Positions 8,253 through 17,199 are shown, counted from the stretch's first letter. The stretch is 64,000 nucleotides of DNA from an uncultured Chitinophaga sp. (GCF_937898475.1 NZ_CALEJS010000010.1:186001-250000), one strand, 5' to 3'. The notes: generated from the sequence alone by a model not told the origin. Program-made: numbers and translations.

Positions 8253-8855
8253 ATGGCATATAAAAAGATCGAACAATTTGACGAAAAGGTCACCTCAGAC
8301 CTGATGAAGAATTACAGGGAGTGCTTGCAGCTGATAGGAGAGAACGCGGACAGGGAAGGACTGCTCAAAACCCCCGAACGTATGGCGAAAGCCATGCAGT
8401 ACCTGACCCAGGGCTACGGGCTGGATGCCAAGGCAATCCTGCGTGCGGCAAAATTTACAGAGGCATACAGTGAAATGGTGATCGTAAAGGATATAGAGCT
8501 CTATTCCCTTTGTGAGCATCATATGCTGCCCTTCTTTGGAAAAGCCCATGTAGCCTATATCCCTAACGGTTATATCACAGGGCTGAGCAAAATTGCGCGT
8601 GTGGTGGATGTTTTTGCCCGCCGTTTACAGGTACAGGAGCGCCTGACGCACCAGATACTGGATGCCATACAGGAAACCCTGGAACCCCAGGGTGTTGCAG
8701 TGGTAATTGAAGCCCAGCACCTTTGCATGATGATGCGCGGGGTGCAGAAACAGAACTCTGTTACTACTACTTCCGCCTTCTCCGGCCAGTTTGAAGATGG
8801 CCGCACCCGTTCAGAATTTATGCGGTTGATCAGCGCCAATCTCATAGGGAAGTAG
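8253..8855 (+). CDS. folE: GTP cyclohydrolase I
   Basis: A 200-residue type I enzyme converting GTP to 7,8-dihydroneopterin triphosphate, which feeds folate and queuosine synthesis. Zinc ligands Cys87, His90 and Cys158 lie in SLCEHHMLPFFG and HLCMMMRGV. The frame is open upstream into queD, but the ATG at 8253 directly precedes the normal N terminus (MAYKKIEQFD) and stands 1 base after the queD stop, so it is the chosen start. Confidence 0.95.
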   Translation: MAYKKIEQFDEKVTSDLMKNYRECLQLIGENADREGLLKTPERMAKAMQYLTQGYGLDAKAILRAAKFTEAYSEMVIVKDIELYSLCEHHMLPFFGKAHVAYIPNGYITGLSKIARVVDVFARRLQVQERLTHQILDAIQETLEPQGVAVVIEAQHLCMMMRGVQKQNSVTTTSAFSGQFEDGRTRSEFMRLISANLIGK

Positions 8856-8944
8856 TTAATAGTCCATGGCTGATAATCCATAGCATGTACATTCATGTTA
8901 ACGGTCGGCCATGCCATGGACCATAGACTATCGACTATGGACTA
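8856..8944. repeat. Intergenic inverted repeat, family B
   Basis: The left arm 8856-8887 (TTAATAGTCCATGG then ATCCATAGCATG) and the right arm 8909-8944 (CATGCCATGGACCATAG then CTATGGACTAA) are imperfect inverted copies around a ~21-base loop. Units are TAGTCCATGG/CCATAG. The fabD -7 element begins 7 bases after the right arm. Confidence 0.7.
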
Positions 8945-8950
8945 ATATCA

Positions 8951-8958
8951 TATCTTTG
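8951..8958 (+). promoter_or_regulatory. Putative -7 element of fabD
   Basis: TATCTTTG matches the Bacteroidota TAnnTTTG consensus and stands 30 bases before the fabD ATG. The region where a -33 TTG would be is taken up by the family B right arm and has no good match. Confidence 0.5.
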
Positions 8959-8988
8959 CACCGCTATTTCAACTAAACAACCAGATTA

Positions 8989-9879
8989 ATGAAGCACGCT
9001 TACGTATTTCCCGGTCAGGGATCACAGTTCCCTGGTATGGGCAAGAACCTGTATGAAGCCAGCACCAAAGCAAAAGATCTTTTTGAGAAGGCCAATGAAA
9101 TATTGGGTTTCCGTATATCTGATACCATGTTCACGGGTACGGAAGAAGACCTTAAACAAACCAGGGTTACGCAGCCCGCGGTTTTCTTACATGCAGTTAT
9201 TGCTTACCTGGGCATAGAAAACGCACGCCCTGATATGGTGGCAGGTCATTCCCTGGGTGAATTCTCTGCACTGGTAGCCAACGGGGTACTCACTTTTGAA
9301 GATGCCCTGCGCCTGGTTTCCATCCGCGCAATGGCCATGCAAAAGGCCTGCGAAATTCAGCCTTCTACCATGGCGGCTGTTCTGGCGCTGGATGATGCAA
9401 AGGTGGAGGAAATATGTGCGGCCGTGACCGCAGAAACCGGCGAGGTAGTAGTACCGGCCAACTATAACTGCCCCGGCCAGCTGGTTATTTCAGGTACCGT
9501 GAATGCGGTGAACGTCGCCTGCGAAAGAATGAAGGCGGCTGGCGCCAAAAGAGCGCTGGTATTGCCGGTAGGCGGCGCTTTCCACTCTCCGCTGATGGCC
9601 CCCGCCAAAGAAGAGCTGCAGGCTGCCATTGAAAGCACTACTTTTAATACTCCCGCCTGCCCCGTGTACCAGAACGTGGTTGCCAAAGCAGTAACAGACC
9701 CTGCACAGATCAGGCAGAACCTGATAGACCAGCTGACTGGTGCCGTGCGCTGGACGCAATCCGTACAGGCCATGGTAGCCGATGGTGCATCACAGTTCAC
9801 AGAAGTAGGCCCCGGTAAAGTGTTGCAAGGCCTTGTTGTAAAGATCCATAAAGAGGCTGCCGTCAACGGCGTTAGCTGA
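8989..9879 (+). CDS. fabD: Malonyl-CoA:ACP transacylase
   Basis: 296 residues. The N terminus AYVFPGQGSQFPGMG and the nucleophile Ser88 in AGHSLGEFSAL are diagnostic. The catalytic His is expected in GGAFHSPLM. The enzyme loads malonate onto acyl carrier protein to begin fatty acid elongation; fabH, the matching condensing enzyme, lies 6 kb downstream in a separate unit. The last 8 bases overlap the convergent GNAT gene. Confidence 0.95.
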   Translation: MKHAYVFPGQGSQFPGMGKNLYEASTKAKDLFEKANEILGFRISDTMFTGTEEDLKQTRVTQPAVFLHAVIAYLGIENARPDMVAGHSLGEFSALVANGVLTFEDALRLVSIRAMAMQKACEIQPSTMAAVLALDDAKVEEICAAVTAETGEVVVPANYNCPGQLVISGTVNAVNVACERMKAAGAKRALVLPVGGAFHSPLMAPAKEELQAAIESTTFNTPACPVYQNVVAKAVTDPAQIRQNLIDQLTGAVRWTQSVQAMVADGASQFTEVGPGKVLQGLVVKIHKEAAVNGVS

Positions 9880-10714
9880 TCATTTCCATTTCATACTGGG
9901 ATATGGTAGGCGTAAAGCCTGCCTTTAGCAAAAACTGCTGCAGGCCCTTGTTTTCATCCGTAATATTGGTGATGGAAAACGGCCCCTGCAGCTTTTTTGT
10001 TATATGCTGCAGTAATGCAGTGCCAATGCCCTGCCGGCGATACTGCGGGTGCACTGCTAATTGACGGATACGTTTATTCCCCGTATATACGCTCACAAAC
10101 CCCATCACTGTTGTTTTGTCGTATGCTATCCAGGTACTGGTGTCCGGCCCTTCCCGCTGAATGCTGTCTGAACTGTTAGACCAGCTGGGCAGCTGATCGC
10201 AAAAACTGTTTAACAAGGTCCAGTCCGGAGCAACCGCTTCCTTAAACTGAATATCTTTCTTTACGTGCGGTCTTATCGGTACCCCTTTATAACAATGGAA
10301 CAACCGGCTGATCATAAAGCCGCTGCTGGTATAAGCTTTAATGGCAGGCATATTGGTTGTGATCACTTCCAGTATGATACGCCGTATACCCTGTTGCCGG
10401 TACAAAGGCTTGAACTGCGAATACATCTGCTGCACCAGGCGCCTGCCCCTGAAGGCTGGTATCACCCCCGTACCGCCGTTGTACAGCATCTGTGCCCCCG
10501 GCCAGGTATCTGCACCATGCAGTATTAATCCTGTCAGCAGCTGACCTGAAAAAGCGCCGATGCTTTGAGACAATTGTATATGCTCTCCCTGGATCTTTTG
10601 TTCCAGCAGCGGTAGGGTTAATTGCACAGGTACAATGTAATCGCTGAATGCCAGGTTAAAGGCCTCGCAAAGCGCCTGCAACGGAGTATTTTCAAGTGTT
10701 TCGAAACGGATCAT
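9872..10714 (-). CDS. Tandem-domain GNAT N-acetyltransferase
   Basis: 280 residues with two GNAT-like halves. The N-terminal half has an acetyl-CoA loop-like GVIPAFRGRRLVQQMY and the motif ITTNMPAIKAYTSSGF; the C-terminal half has the clearer LAVHPQYRRQGIGTALLQ pyrophosphate loop and NKGLQQFLLKAGF. The order suggests duplication or fusion with one half possibly regulatory. The acceptor cannot be predicted. Converges with fabD with an 8-base overlap. Confidence 0.75.
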   Translation of the reverse strand: MIRFETLENTPLQALCEAFNLAFSDYIVPVQLTLPLLEQKIQGEHIQLSQSIGAFSGQLLTGLILHGADTWPGAQMLYNGGTGVIPAFRGRRLVQQMYSQFKPLYRQQGIRRIILEVITTNMPAIKAYTSSGFMISRLFHCYKGVPIRPHVKKDIQFKEAVAPDWTLLNSFCDQLPSWSNSSDSIQREGPDTSTWIAYDKTTVMGFVSVYTGNKRIRQLAVHPQYRRQGIGTALLQHITKKLQGPFSITNITDENKGLQQFLLKAGFTPTISQYEMEMIS

Positions 10715-10718
10715 AAAA

Positions 10719-10792
10719 ACAGCTGTTAGGTTTTAGCTGCCACACTTAACCCTTGCGCCGTGAGCAGGCTGCTAACAACCCGCAGCGGGCAG
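10719..10792. repeat. Intergenic repeat, family A
   Basis: AGCTGTTAGGTTTTAGCTGCC on the left is answered by GGCTGCTAACAACCC and GGGCAGCT on the right. It fills the whole 78-base space between the two GNAT genes. Confidence 0.6.
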
Positions 10793-11254
10793 CTATATAT
10801 CAATGCCTGCATTCCACCACTCCGGGTCAAACCTGGCCTGGTACTTACGGTAAAAGTTAATGGCAGGCTCATTCCACTCCAGTACCTGCCAGCTGATACC
10901 GTGAAACTGCTTATCTTTTGCTTCGGTAATAAGCCTGTCAAACAGTAAGCCGCCAATGCCCTTGCCCCGCCAGCTTTCTGTTACCAGGATATCTTCGAGG
11001 TACATACGGCAGCCTTTCCAGGTAGAGTAGCGCACATAATAAAGTGCAAAACCTACAATGGTTTCCTGGCCGTGCTCATTGCTTACTGCAACAAAAGCCT
11101 TCCACACCGGGCTGGCGCCAAAACCGGCTTCTGTAAAATGCTCCAGGCTCACAGTTACCTCCTGCCTTGCCTTTTCATAGGTGGCCAACTCCAGGATCAG
11201 CTCCAGCAGCCGTGCACAATCTTCTTTTCGTGCGTCCCTTATGGTTACACTCAT
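10793..11254 (-). CDS. GNAT N-acetyltransferase, diamine acetyltransferase-like
   Basis: 153 residues from the ATG at 11254; an upstream in-frame ATG at 11335 would add 27 residues without family character, so it was not used. The pattern IRDARKEDCARLLELILELA, then LEDILVTESWRGKGIGGLLF (acetyl-CoA loop) and NEPAINFYRKYQARF, resembles the spermidine/diamine acetyltransferase subgroup. The true acceptor is unknown. It diverges from the Nudix regulator. Confidence 0.75.
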   Translation of the reverse strand: MSVTIRDARKEDCARLLELILELATYEKARQEVTVSLEHFTEAGFGASPVWKAFVAVSNEHGQETIVGFALYYVRYSTWKGCRMYLEDILVTESWRGKGIGGLLFDRLITEAKDKQFHGISWQVLEWNEPAINFYRKYQARFDPEWWNAGIDI

Positions 11255-11313
11255 TGCTGTATTTAAATGTTTACTGTCATCAAAAATACAATATCCTTCC
11301 ATGCTTAAAACGG

Positions 11314-11321
11314 TATATTTG
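11314..11321 (+). promoter_or_regulatory. Putative -7 element of the Nudix regulator
   Basis: TATATTTG fits TAnnTTTG and lies between the two candidate ATG codons at 11301 and 11349. If it is active, only the 11349 start would be on the transcript. No good -33 box is seen. Confidence 0.35.
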
Positions 11322-11348
11322 CTTATTGCCGGCAAACCCGGCAGCGTT

Positions 11349-12047
11349 ATGATAACATCATCCTCCTTTTACGCCGGGGTGCCCCGGCATTTAGTGGCAG
11401 TGGATTGTATTATATTCGGATTTGAGGACAGCAGGCTGAAATTACTGATCATTCAACGCAAGGTGGATCCTAAACAGGGAGAATGGTCGTTGGTAGGCGG
11501 CTTTGTACAGGAACAGGAAAGTACAGACGCAGCTGCAGCCCGGGTATTAAGACAAACCACCGGCCTGGAAAATATTTTCATGGAGCAGCTGAGATGTTAT
11601 GGAGAAGTAGAGCGGGATACAGGTGCCAGGGTGATCTCCGTAACGTACTACGCGCTCATAAGAGTCAAGGAGCATGATCATATCCTGGCCGAAGAACATG
11701 GTGCACACTGGCTGGAGCTGCACCAGATACCCGCGCTTATCTTTGACCACGGAGAAATGATCACCGATGCCCTGAAAAAACTGCGCGACAATGCGCACTT
11801 CCATCCCATCGGTTTTGAACTGTTGCCTGAGAAATTTACCCTATCCCAGCTCCGTAGCCTTTATGAGGAGATATACCAGCATGAGCTGGATAAACGTAAT
11901 TTCCGTAAAAAGATCCTCTCCATGGGTATCCTGGAGAAACTGGAAGAAAAAGATAAGACCACGTCAAAGAAGGGCGCCCACCTCTATCGCTTTGATAAGC
12001 ATAAATACCAGCAGCTCACCAAACGGGGATTCGTTTTTGAGATATGA
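11349..12047 (+). CDS. Nudix-domain transcriptional regulator (NrtR/AraR-like)
   Basis: 232 residues from ATG 11349 (ATG 11301 is an alternative). Residues about 10-140 form a Nudix fold (AVDCIIFGFEDSRLKLLII, then GGFVQEQESTDAAAARVLRQ). The Nudix box has lost the catalytic Glu pair: the REUxEE segment reads RVLRQT. The C-terminal ~85 residues (FELLPEKFTLSQLRSLYE, then LDKRNFRKKIL) are the winged-helix DNA-binding domain of Nudix regulators. Family members bind a metabolite such as ADP-ribose or a sugar in the dead Nudix pocket and release DNA. No sugar or NAD gene is adjacent, so the ligand and targets are unknown. Confidence 0.85.
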   Translation: MITSSSFYAGVPRHLVAVDCIIFGFEDSRLKLLIIQRKVDPKQGEWSLVGGFVQEQESTDAAAARVLRQTTGLENIFMEQLRCYGEVERDTGARVISVTYYALIRVKEHDHILAEEHGAHWLELHQIPALIFDHGEMITDALKKLRDNAHFHPIGFELLPEKFTLSQLRSLYEEIYQHELDKRNFRKKILSMGILEKLEEKDKTTSKKGAHLYRFDKHKYQQLTKRGFVFEI

Positions 12048-12134
12048 TCCCGCTTTGCTTTTCATGTTCATATTTTACCTATTTTCACATATCATATTCA
12101 GAGAGGGTGCCACCACACAATAAAAGCATATTGA

Positions 12135-14072
12135 TTGGATCGCATTCGATGTAGTAAACCACTTAAAAGCGGAGCATTATGTATTTGGCTGCTCAGCCTT
12201 GCAGCTTTGTTACACGCCCAAAACCGTGAGATCACTGGGCTGAAAGCCCGCTTGCCCCATTTGAAAGACAGCACCCGTTACGTAGATACCCTCAATCGTC
12301 TTGCAGGGATGTACCTGTCCCACCAGCTTGATTCCTCATTTGAATATGTCGCAAAAGCCCAGGAAACGGCCAAACGCCTCCGGTACGCCAAAGGAGAGGC
12401 TGATGCCGCCATGAACATGGGCAATTACTATGCTTTGCGCTCTAACAGTTACCTTTCTTACCGCTGCTACCTGGATGCCCTGCAGGCCTATGAGGAACTG
12501 GCCGACAGCAACAATATCTGCATATCACTCATGAATATAGGCGTGTACTATAAATACGACGGGCAAATGGAGCCTGCTGCCTATTACATGGGCAGGGCCT
12601 TGAAAATAGCTTCCCGGCTGCCTAAAGCGCTTACCTATGCCTCCGTACTTACCAATTACTACGTTGTTCATAGTGGCGACAGCACCCGCCGGGATTCACT
12701 TAAATGGGCCCTCGCCAAAGCAGACAGCATTGCCACTACATCCAATGATGAGCGCAGCCTGCTGAATGTAAGCCTGTATAACGCTTACCAGCGCCTGCAG
12801 CAAGGAGATGCAGACGGCAGCAAAAAGATACTGCAGGCTACCATCAGCCAGGCAGACAGTAACGGCTACACTTATATTTCCATGTCGGCCTGCGCCTATC
12901 TTGCCATTTTCAAAGCATGGCTGGGGGAACCGGATTCCCTGTATTATAAAGAGAAGATGGTAGGCTACGGAATGGCCGGCGGCTATCATGAGCTGCTGCT
13001 GCCTGTTGCAATAGACCTGTACTACTGGTACGCCGGCCGGGAAAACACGGTGTCGGCCACCGGTTACAGCAACCTGCTACTGAAGATCATAGAAAAAGGA
13101 CGTTATGCCAAAACACAGGGCGAACTGGAGTACCTGGGTTATTTCATGCAGGGACAACGCCTGCGTGAATTACAGCTGCAACACAGATCGCAGCAACAGC
13201 AGCTGGACAGAAAGAGGCTGGAAAACCTGCGCCGCCAATACTTCCTCGGAGGCATGGTATTGCTGCTGCTCATGCTGGCCATCCTGCTGGTATTCCTGCT
13301 GGACGCGTATAACAGGTCCAGGCGGAATACCGCCCGGCTGACAGAGAAATACCGCGAGATCAGTGAGAAGAACGCCCTGCTTAAAACACACGACGATTTT
13401 AAGAACAAACTGATCTCCCTGATAGCGCACGATTTCCGCTCACCGCTGATACACATCAGTGAAATCACCAGTTTTGTAAAAGAGAACGCGCTTACACTCG
13501 AAGAAGCCGCCGGCATGATGGTAAAGGTGGAACGCAGCTCCCGCAATACCCTGCATACCTTCGAAAATATTCTACGCTGGATCAGCTCACAGCTGTCTGG
13601 CTTCGTATATACACCTGAACCCTGTACGCTTGCAACGCTGCTGTCTGAAGCAACAGATAACCTGGACGATATCATCACTGAAAAGGAAGCGGAGATCAGG
13701 ATCAACATCCCGGCAACGCTGCAGGTGATGGCGGAACGGCAGATGTTACAATTCGTACATCGCAATTTCATTCACAACGCAGTTAAGTTCTCACCCCGCG
13801 CGGGCGTTATTGACATCACCGCTGTTGTCACAGACCGCAACGTAACGGTAACCATAACAGACCAGGGGCCGGGTATACCGGAAGATATACTGCCCCAGCT
13901 GTTTGAATACCGCAGCAGCGACCGTCCGGGAAGAGGCAAACAACAGGGTGCAGGCCTGGCGCTCATTATCTGTAAAGATTTTATGCAGATGATGAATGGC
14001 GCCGTGCACGCCGCCAACACGGCAGGCGGAGGGGCTGCGTTGTCTTACACACTACCCATTGCTAACAGCTAA
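12135..14072 (+). CDS. TPR-containing sensor histidine kinase
   Basis: 645 residues with a TTG start; no in-frame ATG precedes the signal peptide (about 1-28, LLSLAALLHAQ). The periplasmic half contains TPR-like helices (KGEADAAMNMGNYYALRSNS). A membrane span lies at about 368-392, then a coiled linker and the phosphoacceptor His432 in IAHDFRSPL. The ATPase domain is intact: Asn548 in HNAVKFS, DQGPGIPED near 576, GAGLAL near 605. No response regulator is adjacent, so partners are elsewhere. The next gene is a diverged copy, 8 bases away. The last codons (IANS) lie in a family A unit. Confidence 0.88.
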   Translation: MDRIRCSKPLKSGALCIWLLSLAALLHAQNREITGLKARLPHLKDSTRYVDTLNRLAGMYLSHQLDSSFEYVAKAQETAKRLRYAKGEADAAMNMGNYYALRSNSYLSYRCYLDALQAYEELADSNNICISLMNIGVYYKYDGQMEPAAYYMGRALKIASRLPKALTYASVLTNYYVVHSGDSTRRDSLKWALAKADSIATTSNDERSLLNVSLYNAYQRLQQGDADGSKKILQATISQADSNGYTYISMSACAYLAIFKAWLGEPDSLYYKEKMVGYGMAGGYHELLLPVAIDLYYWYAGRENTVSATGYSNLLLKIIEKGRYAKTQGELEYLGYFMQGQRLRELQLQHRSQQQQLDRKRLENLRRQYFLGGMVLLLLMLAILLVFLLDAYNRSRRNTARLTEKYREISEKNALLKTHDDFKNKLISLIAHDFRSPLIHISEITSFVKENALTLEEAAGMMVKVERSSRNTLHTFENILRWISSQLSGFVYTPEPCTLATLLSEATDNLDDIITEKEAEIRINIPATLQVMAERQMLQFVHRNFIHNAVKFSPRAGVIDITAVVTDRNVTVTITDQGPGIPEDILPQLFEYRSSDRPGRGKQQGAGLALIICKDFMQMMNGAVHAANTAGGGAALSYTLPIANS

Positions 14073-14080
14073 CAGCACAT

Positions 14081-15976
14081 ATGCGACTGATGCTGACATA
14101 CATACTGCTTCTGCTCTTCAGCTACAGGACTTCCGCCCAGTCTGAGGAGATCGCAGCGCTGCGCCGGCAGCTGGCCCAGGTAAGGGACAGCATCACTTAT
14201 GTCGACCTGCTGAATCAGCTGGGCTTATATTACCACCTGAGCAGTACCGACAGTTGCTTCTGGTATGCTACCAAAGCCAGGGAAACAGCCACCCGCCTGA
14301 AATACAAACGAGGCAAAGCAGGCGCCTTAAGAAACCTGGGTATTGTCTCTTCACAGAAACTGAACCTGCCGCAGGCCATTGCCTATGAACAGGAAGCCCT
14401 GCAACTGTATCGCGAAGCAGGTGATTCTGCAAACGTCTGTCACATGCTGAACAATCTGAGCATAGACTTCGAGGAGAGTGGCAATATTGCCATGGAGCAC
14501 TACTACCTGGACCAGGCCATGACCCTGGGCAGTCAATTATCCAACGATTCCATGTTCAGCCTTGTGCTCAGTAATTACATACTCGAATATAACGCAGACA
14601 GCACCCGCCAGGATTCGGTAGAGTGGGCGCATGGACGCCTGCACGCTATTGCAGACCGCTACCCTTACTCCAGGGAGTGGTTCTATGCGCGGATGTTTGA
14701 TGCCGTGGTGCTCCTGAAGAACGGGAACGGTAAAGCCGGAGAATCGCTGATCAATAAAGTGGCAGATACTGCCCGGCAAAAAGGCTTTGTACACCTGGCC
14801 ATTGCCGCCTACTACCGCATACTCGATGATTTTATTCCCGGCGGGTTTAAAGCAGACAGCGTAATATACCTGGAAAAAATATTCAGGCTTTCTCAAAAGG
14901 CCGGGTTCTATGACGAGATGATAAACACCTTGCCTGCTTTATACAGGCATTACAGCGCGGCAAAAGATGCAGGTAAGACCGCCATTTATGGCAAAGCTAT
15001 CGCTGAACTGGCAAAACACCAGCTGTCCCTGTGGAAAGACCGCCAGCAAATCAATTATACAGGCTATTTTCTTAAAGAGCGTGAGCTAAAGGCCCTGCAG
15101 CTGGATAACCAGGTGCAGCAACAGGCCATTGATCAGGACAACCTGCAGAAGGCCAACCGCCGTTTGCTCCTCCTGCTGCTGGGCAGTCTGTTGTTACTGG
15201 TGGCCATCATTCTCATTGTTTATTACCGGTCTTATCTCAGCTCGCGGCAATATGAACGGCGCCTGGCTGCCATGAACTTTTCCATTTCAGAAAAGAACCG
15301 CTTACTGCGCGCCAACGATGATTTCAAGAACAAGCTGATTTCCGTAGTGGCCCATGATTTCCGCAAACCGCTGGATGATATTATACGGATGGCGGTCATG
15401 CTGCAAACACATTCACTGGACCGCGAAGAGATGATGCGCACCATTGACCAGGTGCAGGCTGCCTCCGGTAAAACCCTGGATATTTTTGAGAGTATCCTCC
15501 GCTGGATCAAGTCCCAGTTGTCAGGATTTATCTATGCCCCGGCCCCCTGCAATATCAGGAATATGGTGCAGGAAGCATTGTTAAGCGTGCAGACAGATGC
15601 AGCAGGGAAAAATGTAACAATAAAGACAGATATACCCGGCACCATACAGGTAGCCGCAGAGCGGGAAATGCTGCAGTTTGTTCACCGCAGCCTGCTTAAC
15701 AGCGCCGTGCAGTTTTCAATGCCCGGAAAACAGCTAAGTGTTGGTGCGCTGGAGGAAGATGAAGCGGTAAAGGTTTGGGTAAAGGCAGAAAGCACCATCA
15801 GCACTACCTTGCTGTTGCCACTGTTTGTTTACAGGGGGAGAGATTATAAACCCGGCGATGCCGAGCTTACCCTGATCATCTGTAAGGACTTTATGGATAA
15901 AATGAGCGGCCATATCAGCGCTATCCCCGACGGGGAAGGACTGAAATTTGAATACGTATTGCCGTCTTTTCATTGA
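14081..15976 (+). CDS. TPR sensor protein, degenerate histidine kinase
   Basis: 631 residues, a tandem paralogue of the upstream kinase with the same layout: signal peptide, TPR-like region, membrane span near 365-385, and His425 in VAHDFRKPL. Conserved blocks with its neighbour include RWIKSQLSGFIYAP, EREMLQFVHR and LIICKDFM. The ATP-binding domain is decayed: the N-box Asn is Ser541 (LLNSAVQFS), the G1 box DxGxG is replaced by KAESTIS, and G2 GxG is DAELTL. It probably cannot bind ATP alone. It may act as a phosphoacceptor or regulatory partner in a heterodimer. Reading frame is intact throughout. Confidence 0.85.
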   Translation: MRLMLTYILLLLFSYRTSAQSEEIAALRRQLAQVRDSITYVDLLNQLGLYYHLSSTDSCFWYATKARETATRLKYKRGKAGALRNLGIVSSQKLNLPQAIAYEQEALQLYREAGDSANVCHMLNNLSIDFEESGNIAMEHYYLDQAMTLGSQLSNDSMFSLVLSNYILEYNADSTRQDSVEWAHGRLHAIADRYPYSREWFYARMFDAVVLLKNGNGKAGESLINKVADTARQKGFVHLAIAAYYRILDDFIPGGFKADSVIYLEKIFRLSQKAGFYDEMINTLPALYRHYSAAKDAGKTAIYGKAIAELAKHQLSLWKDRQQINYTGYFLKERELKALQLDNQVQQQAIDQDNLQKANRRLLLLLLGSLLLLVAIILIVYYRSYLSSRQYERRLAAMNFSISEKNRLLRANDDFKNKLISVVAHDFRKPLDDIIRMAVMLQTHSLDREEMMRTIDQVQAASGKTLDIFESILRWIKSQLSGFIYAPAPCNIRNMVQEALLSVQTDAAGKNVTIKTDIPGTIQVAAEREMLQFVHRSLLNSAVQFSMPGKQLSVGALEEDEAVKVWVKAESTISTTLLLPLFVYRGRDYKPGDAELTLIICKDFMDKMSGHISAIPDGEGLKFEYVLPSFH

Positions 15977-16050
15977 ACAGCTGCCAGCTAATAATGATCA
16001 TTGCATCAAACCGCCTCAATCACTGGTAGCCAGCAGCTAATAGCTAACAG
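15977..16050. repeat. Intergenic repeat, family A
   Basis: CAGCTGCCAGCTAAT on the left and CAGCAGCTAATAGCTAACAGC on the right fill the space between the convergent sensor gene and fabH, with a palindromic AATGATCATT in the loop. Confidence 0.55.
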
Positions 16051-17049
16051 CTATTCCGGATCATACGCCCACTTAATATAGCTGGCGCCCCAGGTAAATC
16101 CGCCGCCAAAAGCAGCCAGTACCAGGTTATCGCCTTTTTTCAGTTGCTTTTCATAATCCCACAGGCATAAGGGAATAGTGCCCGCGGTAGTATTGCCATA
16201 GCGCTGTATGTTCATCATCACTTTTTCTTCCGGCAGCCCCATCCGCTGTGCGGTGGCATCAATGATACGCTTGTTGGCCTGGTGAGGTACCAGCCACGCT
16301 ACACTCTCAGAGGTCAGCTGGTTGCGTTGCATGATCTGGTGGGCAGCTTCCGCCATGTTGGCCACTGCGTATTTGAACACCATCTTGCCTTCCTGGTATA
16401 CAAAATGCTCGCGGTTGGTCACTGTTTCTATAGTGGCCGGGCGGGCAGAACCACCTGCTTTCATGAACAGGTATTCGCGGCCATGGCCGTCGCTACGCAG
16501 TACACTGTCCAAAAGACCAAAGCCTTCTTCACTGGGCTCCAGCAGCACGCCGCCGCCGCCATCGCCAAAGATGATGCAGGTGGTACGGTCAGTATAGTCA
16601 ATGATGGAGCTCATTTTATCGGCCCCGATCACCATTACTTTCTTATAACGTCCGCTTTCAATGAAACGGGCGCCGGTATCCAGGGCGTACAGGAAACCAG
16701 AACAGGCAGCGCTGACGTCAAATCCCCATGCGTTCTTGGCGCCTATCTTATCTGTCACTACATTGGCTGTAGCGGGGAAAACCATGTCTGGTGTAACAGT
16801 GGCCACTATCAGCAGGTCTATCTCTTCCGGGCTGATCCCCCTTTTTTTGCATATATCCAGGGCTACCGGTGCGCATATCTCGGAAGTCCCCATGTTTTCT
16901 CCCTTTAGTATTCTTCTTTCTTTGATACCTGTGCGTGTGGTGATCCACTCATCAGTTGTATCTACGATCGTTTCTAACTCCTTATTGGTAAGAACATAGT
17001 CAGGAACATAACCACTCACTGCTGTAATAGCAGCCGTTATTTTGCTCAT
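16051..17049 (-). CDS. fabH: 3-oxoacyl-ACP synthase III
   Basis: 332 residues. The active-site triad is visible: Cys116 in SAACSGFLYALDTG, His in VPHQANKRI and Asn in RYGNTTAGTIPL. FabH condenses acetyl-CoA or branched acyl-CoA with malonyl-ACP to start fatty acid synthesis. The N terminus AVSGYVPDYVLTN and DTTDEWITTRTGI are typical. It diverges from ruvA. Confidence 0.95.
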   Translation of the reverse strand: MSKITAAITAVSGYVPDYVLTNKELETIVDTTDEWITTRTGIKERRILKGENMGTSEICAPVALDICKKRGISPEEIDLLIVATVTPDMVFPATANVVTDKIGAKNAWGFDVSAACSGFLYALDTGARFIESGRYKKVMVIGADKMSSIIDYTDRTTCIIFGDGGGGVLLEPSEEGFGLLDSVLRSDGHGREYLFMKAGGSARPATIETVTNREHFVYQEGKMVFKYAVANMAEAAHQIMQRNQLTSESVAWLVPHQANKRIIDATAQRMGLPEEKVMMNIQRYGNTTAGTIPLCLWDYEKQLKKGDNLVLAAFGGGFTWGASYIKWAYDPE

Positions 17050-17174
17050 ATTAGGTATTAATTGTTTTATAACAAGGCGTAAAAATACGATATTAAAAGA
17101 ATTTCAAAAGTCTTAAGTTGTCAGCCATAATTCTTCTCCTTTTGCAATGAATTTATCTCTAACGACTTTTTTAG

Positions 17175-17182
17175 TAAGTTTG
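17175..17182 (+). promoter_or_regulatory. Putative -7 element of ruvA-sprA
   Basis: TAAGTTTG matches TAnnTTTG and lies 17 bases before the ruvA ATG, giving a very short leader. The nearest TTTG upstream is too far (about 30 bases). Confidence 0.4.
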
Positions 17183-17199
17183 TTTACTTATTAATCTAT

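Noticed and set aside
12048..12134. Possible terminator or promoter before the first TPR kinase
   Set aside because: No stable stem and no TAnnTTTG box could be found in this 87-base gap.
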